Origin: Dysgonomonas sp. | Lineage (GTDB): Bacteria; Bacteroidota; Bacteroidia; Bacteroidales; Dysgonomonadaceae | Assembly: GCA_003523545.1 (NCBI GenBank) | Contig: DQAM01000535.1 | Coordinates: 1-7,484 of the forward strand | Reading direction: 5' to 3' | DNA length: 7,484 nucleotides | Shown: positions 6,293 to 7,484 of the stretch, piece by piece | Numbering within the stretch: position 1 is the stretch's first letter | How the letters are laid out: every line of letters starts with the position of its first letter | Program-made: the position numbers and the translations under genes | Notes under the pieces: model-generated | Told to the model about the DNA's origin: nothing | What the model saw: only the letters and a program-made list of their open reading frames with translations | Databases searched by the model: none

Positions 6293-6921
6293 TACACAGT
6301 TTTGTTAAGTTGAACATCTATAAGCTCACGGGCTTTTAGTACACCATACAGGCACAAACACCAGTCGAGCGGATTAAGGAATAATTTACCTTTCCTCACT
6401 TCATAATGCAAATGGCTTCCTGTAACTTTTCCACTGTTACTCACGCAGGCAATCTGATAGCCAATCTTTACCGAATCTCCTTTGTTTACCATCGTCTTGC
6501 TTAAATGGGCATAAAAGGAACGGAAGCCGCCTGAGTGCTGAATCTCCAAAAAATAGCCATAGCCGGTATCGTATCCTTTTCGTGTCACAAAACCGTTTCC
6601 TGTGGCATACACAGGAGTTCCTTTTACTTCCGAAAAATCAATCCCCCTGTGGAATTTTTGAACTTTATGGATAGGATGCTTTCGTCTTCCATATCCTGAT
6701 GAAATGCGAGGACTTATGACAGGAAATAGTACAGGATAATCGGTTATTTCATTCACGGATAGTAGTAACGAATCAACCATCTGCCTGAACTCGTTGACCG
6801 TATAAATATTTTCAGTCAATATCTCAATATCCGCTTTATTATAAAAAAGCGTTTTCCCCTGGCAATTCGCTGATGCCGGCAGAAACAGAAAAGCGGATAT
6901 AAATACTAATATATATTTCAT
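6292..6921 (-). CDS. Secreted M23-family metallopeptidase (peptidoglycan endopeptidase)
   Basis: A 209-residue exported enzyme predicted to cut peptide cross-bridges of peptidoglycan in the periplasm. Residues 1-18 or so are a signal peptide (MKYILVFISAFLFLPASA). The M23 (LytM) domain spans about 65-185 with the full active site: the H-x3-D zinc motif (His91, Asp95), the YAHL histidine (His139) and the HLH pair (His170, His172). GYGRRKHP (76-83) is the usual lead-in. It has no LysM or SH3 wall-binding domain, so it is a minimal form. It is the first gene of the minus-strand trio, 72 bases after traQ with a strong hairpin between, and its stop overlaps the next start. From its place after traQ I infer that it opens the wall for the conjugation machinery, in the role usually filled by a lysozyme-like gene. 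A general wall-remodelling enzyme is the alternative. Confidence 0.9.
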   Translation of the reverse strand: MKYILVFISAFLFLPASANCQGKTLFYNKADIEILTENIYTVNEFRQMVDSLLLSVNEITDYPVLFPVISPRISSGYGRRKHPIHKVQKFHRGIDFSEVKGTPVYATGNGFVTRKGYDTGYGYFLEIQHSGGFRSFYAHLSKTMVNKGDSVKIGYQIACVSNSGKVTGSHLHYEVRKGKLFLNPLDWCLCLYGVLKARELIDVQLNKTV

Positions 6922-6943
6922 GGTCTATATCAAATTAATAGCA

Positions 6944-6978
6944 GGAAAAAACGCCCGTAGCAATTCGGGCGTTTTTCC
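6944..6978 (-). terminator. Terminator after traQ (bidirectional form)
   Basis: AAAAACGCCCG (6947-6957) and CGGGCGTTTTT (6966-6976) form an 11-bp stem with an 8-base loop, flanked by GG and CC that may extend it. On the minus strand the 3' side is TTTTTTCC, a good intrinsic terminator 15 bases after the traQ stop. On the plus strand the tail is TTTTTCC. It leaves only 22 bases before the M23 start. Confidence 0.85.
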
Positions 6979-6993
6979 TTTAAATACCATTTG

Positions 6994-7470
6994 CTAAGGG
7001 TTATATTTAATTTTCGAGTACCGTATGTATGGTTCTTCTTCCTCCGGTTCATCGTCCCCTTTATCATTCTGAAAAGAAAATGTTTTCTGAACTATCTGAC
7101 CAAAATTATCTTCAATGTACACGTCGATTACCTGCTGGTCGGTACTGTGAGAAGTGTAATACAGCCTGAAAGTCGTTTTATTCAGTGGATAAAGATCATT
7201 TGGTTTAAAAACCGTTCCGTCATCCATCCGCAGCTCGCCGACACCGTCCGGCTGAAAATACCTGATGAAGAAACGGGCATTTTCATATTCACCCTCTTTC
7301 ACCAGGTTGCAGCGGATTTCCGCCGTTTCTCCCTGAATGATTTTTTTCTGAACTGGCATAGTAACCAAATCAAATGTGTAATCCTGACGAATATCCAAGT
7401 CGTCAGAACAGGCACAGACTATTGCACAGAGCAATAGCGTGTATAAAAAGTATGCTAAAAATTTTTTCAT
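6994..7470 (-). CDS. traQ: Conjugative transposon protein TraQ (DUF3872), lipoprotein
   Basis: A 158-residue protein recognised as TraQ of CTnDOT-type elements (family formerly DUF3872). The landmarks are IRQDYTFDLVTMPVQKKI, GETAEIRC, RYFQPDGVGELRMDDGT, the PND motif, FRLYYTS and DVYIEDNFGQ. Residues 1-20 are a lipoprotein signal peptide with lipid-carrying Cys21 (context IVCAC). SDD follows the Cys, resembling the acidic surface-export signal of Bacteroidetes lipoproteins, so the protein may sit on the outer membrane, possibly facing outward. The C-terminal ~25 residues form an acidic stretch and a basic tail (DDEPEEEEP, then YSKIKYNP). TraQ is one of the last genes of the transfer operon, and its exact task in the mating apparatus is not established. 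Upstream tra genes lie beyond the right edge. A terminator follows directly. Length and motifs look intact. Confidence 0.85.
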   Translation of the reverse strand: MKKFLAYFLYTLLLCAIVCACSDDLDIRQDYTFDLVTMPVQKKIIQGETAEIRCNLVKEGEYENARFFIRYFQPDGVGELRMDDGTVFKPNDLYPLNKTTFRLYYTSHSTDQQVIDVYIEDNFGQIVQKTFSFQNDKGDDEPEEEEPYIRYSKIKYNP

Positions 7471-7484
7471 TGTGAATCCGAATT

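Noticed and set aside
6922..6940. Possible Bacteroides -7 box (minus strand TTAATTTG) before the M23 gene
   Set aside because: It matches TAnnTTTG except at one position, but no TTTG is seen at the -33 spacing, where the terminator hairpin lies. Too weak to list.
6991..7437. Plus-strand open frame of 148 codons opposite traQ
   Set aside because: It is fully antisense to a well-recognised gene, its translation shows no family features, and it starts beside the terminator hairpin. It is a shadow frame.

Overview
The window looks like part of an integrative conjugative element (a CTnDOT-type conjugative transposon) from the Bacteroidales, probably Bacteroides, Parabacteroides or a relative. Three things point there. 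A TraQ (DUF3872) lipoprotein gene of the Bacteroidetes transfer operon lies at the right edge. The left half holds a run of genes typical of these elements: PcfK-like, PcfJ-like, DUF1273/SLOG and DUF3873. Most start codons follow A-rich leaders without clear Shine-Dalgarno sites, as is usual in this phylum. All family names come from reading the proteins; no database was searched.

Layout: positions 1-3759 carry six plus-strand genes in one probable operon. These are the 3' end of a larger protein with a conserved C-terminal module, a 69-residue small protein, a PcfK-like protein, a PcfJ-like protein with a zinc ribbon, a DUF1273/SLOG protein and a DUF3873 protein with an extra C-terminal domain. 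GC-rich hairpins follow three of these genes at 508-526, 2493-2510 and 3767-3784; the last one looks like the operon terminator. Positions 3760-3883 are a convergent intergenic region packed with inverted repeats, including a probable bidirectional terminator at 3848-3880.

Positions 3884-6921 carry three tightly packed minus-strand genes: a secreted M23 peptidase, a large DUF4116 solenoid protein whose start overlaps the peptidase stop (TAATG), and a small membrane protein with a bacterial PH domain. A strong hairpin at 6944-6978 separates them from minus-strand traQ (6994-7470). As I recall the usual order of these elements, a lysozyme-like gene follows traQ, so the M23 enzyme may take that cell-wall-opening role. 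The DUF4116 and PH genes would then be linked cargo or accessory transfer genes.

How the genes may work together: the minus-strand tra operon (traQ and genes beyond the window) builds the mating apparatus, and an M23 hydrolase could open peptidoglycan for it. The plus-strand operon is probably DNA-processing or establishment functions; the PcfK-like protein ends in a sequence that looks like a sliding-clamp binding motif. The least explained part is the M23/DUF4116/PH trio, which is the best candidate for an undescribed functional unit here. Its function cannot be read from sequence alone.
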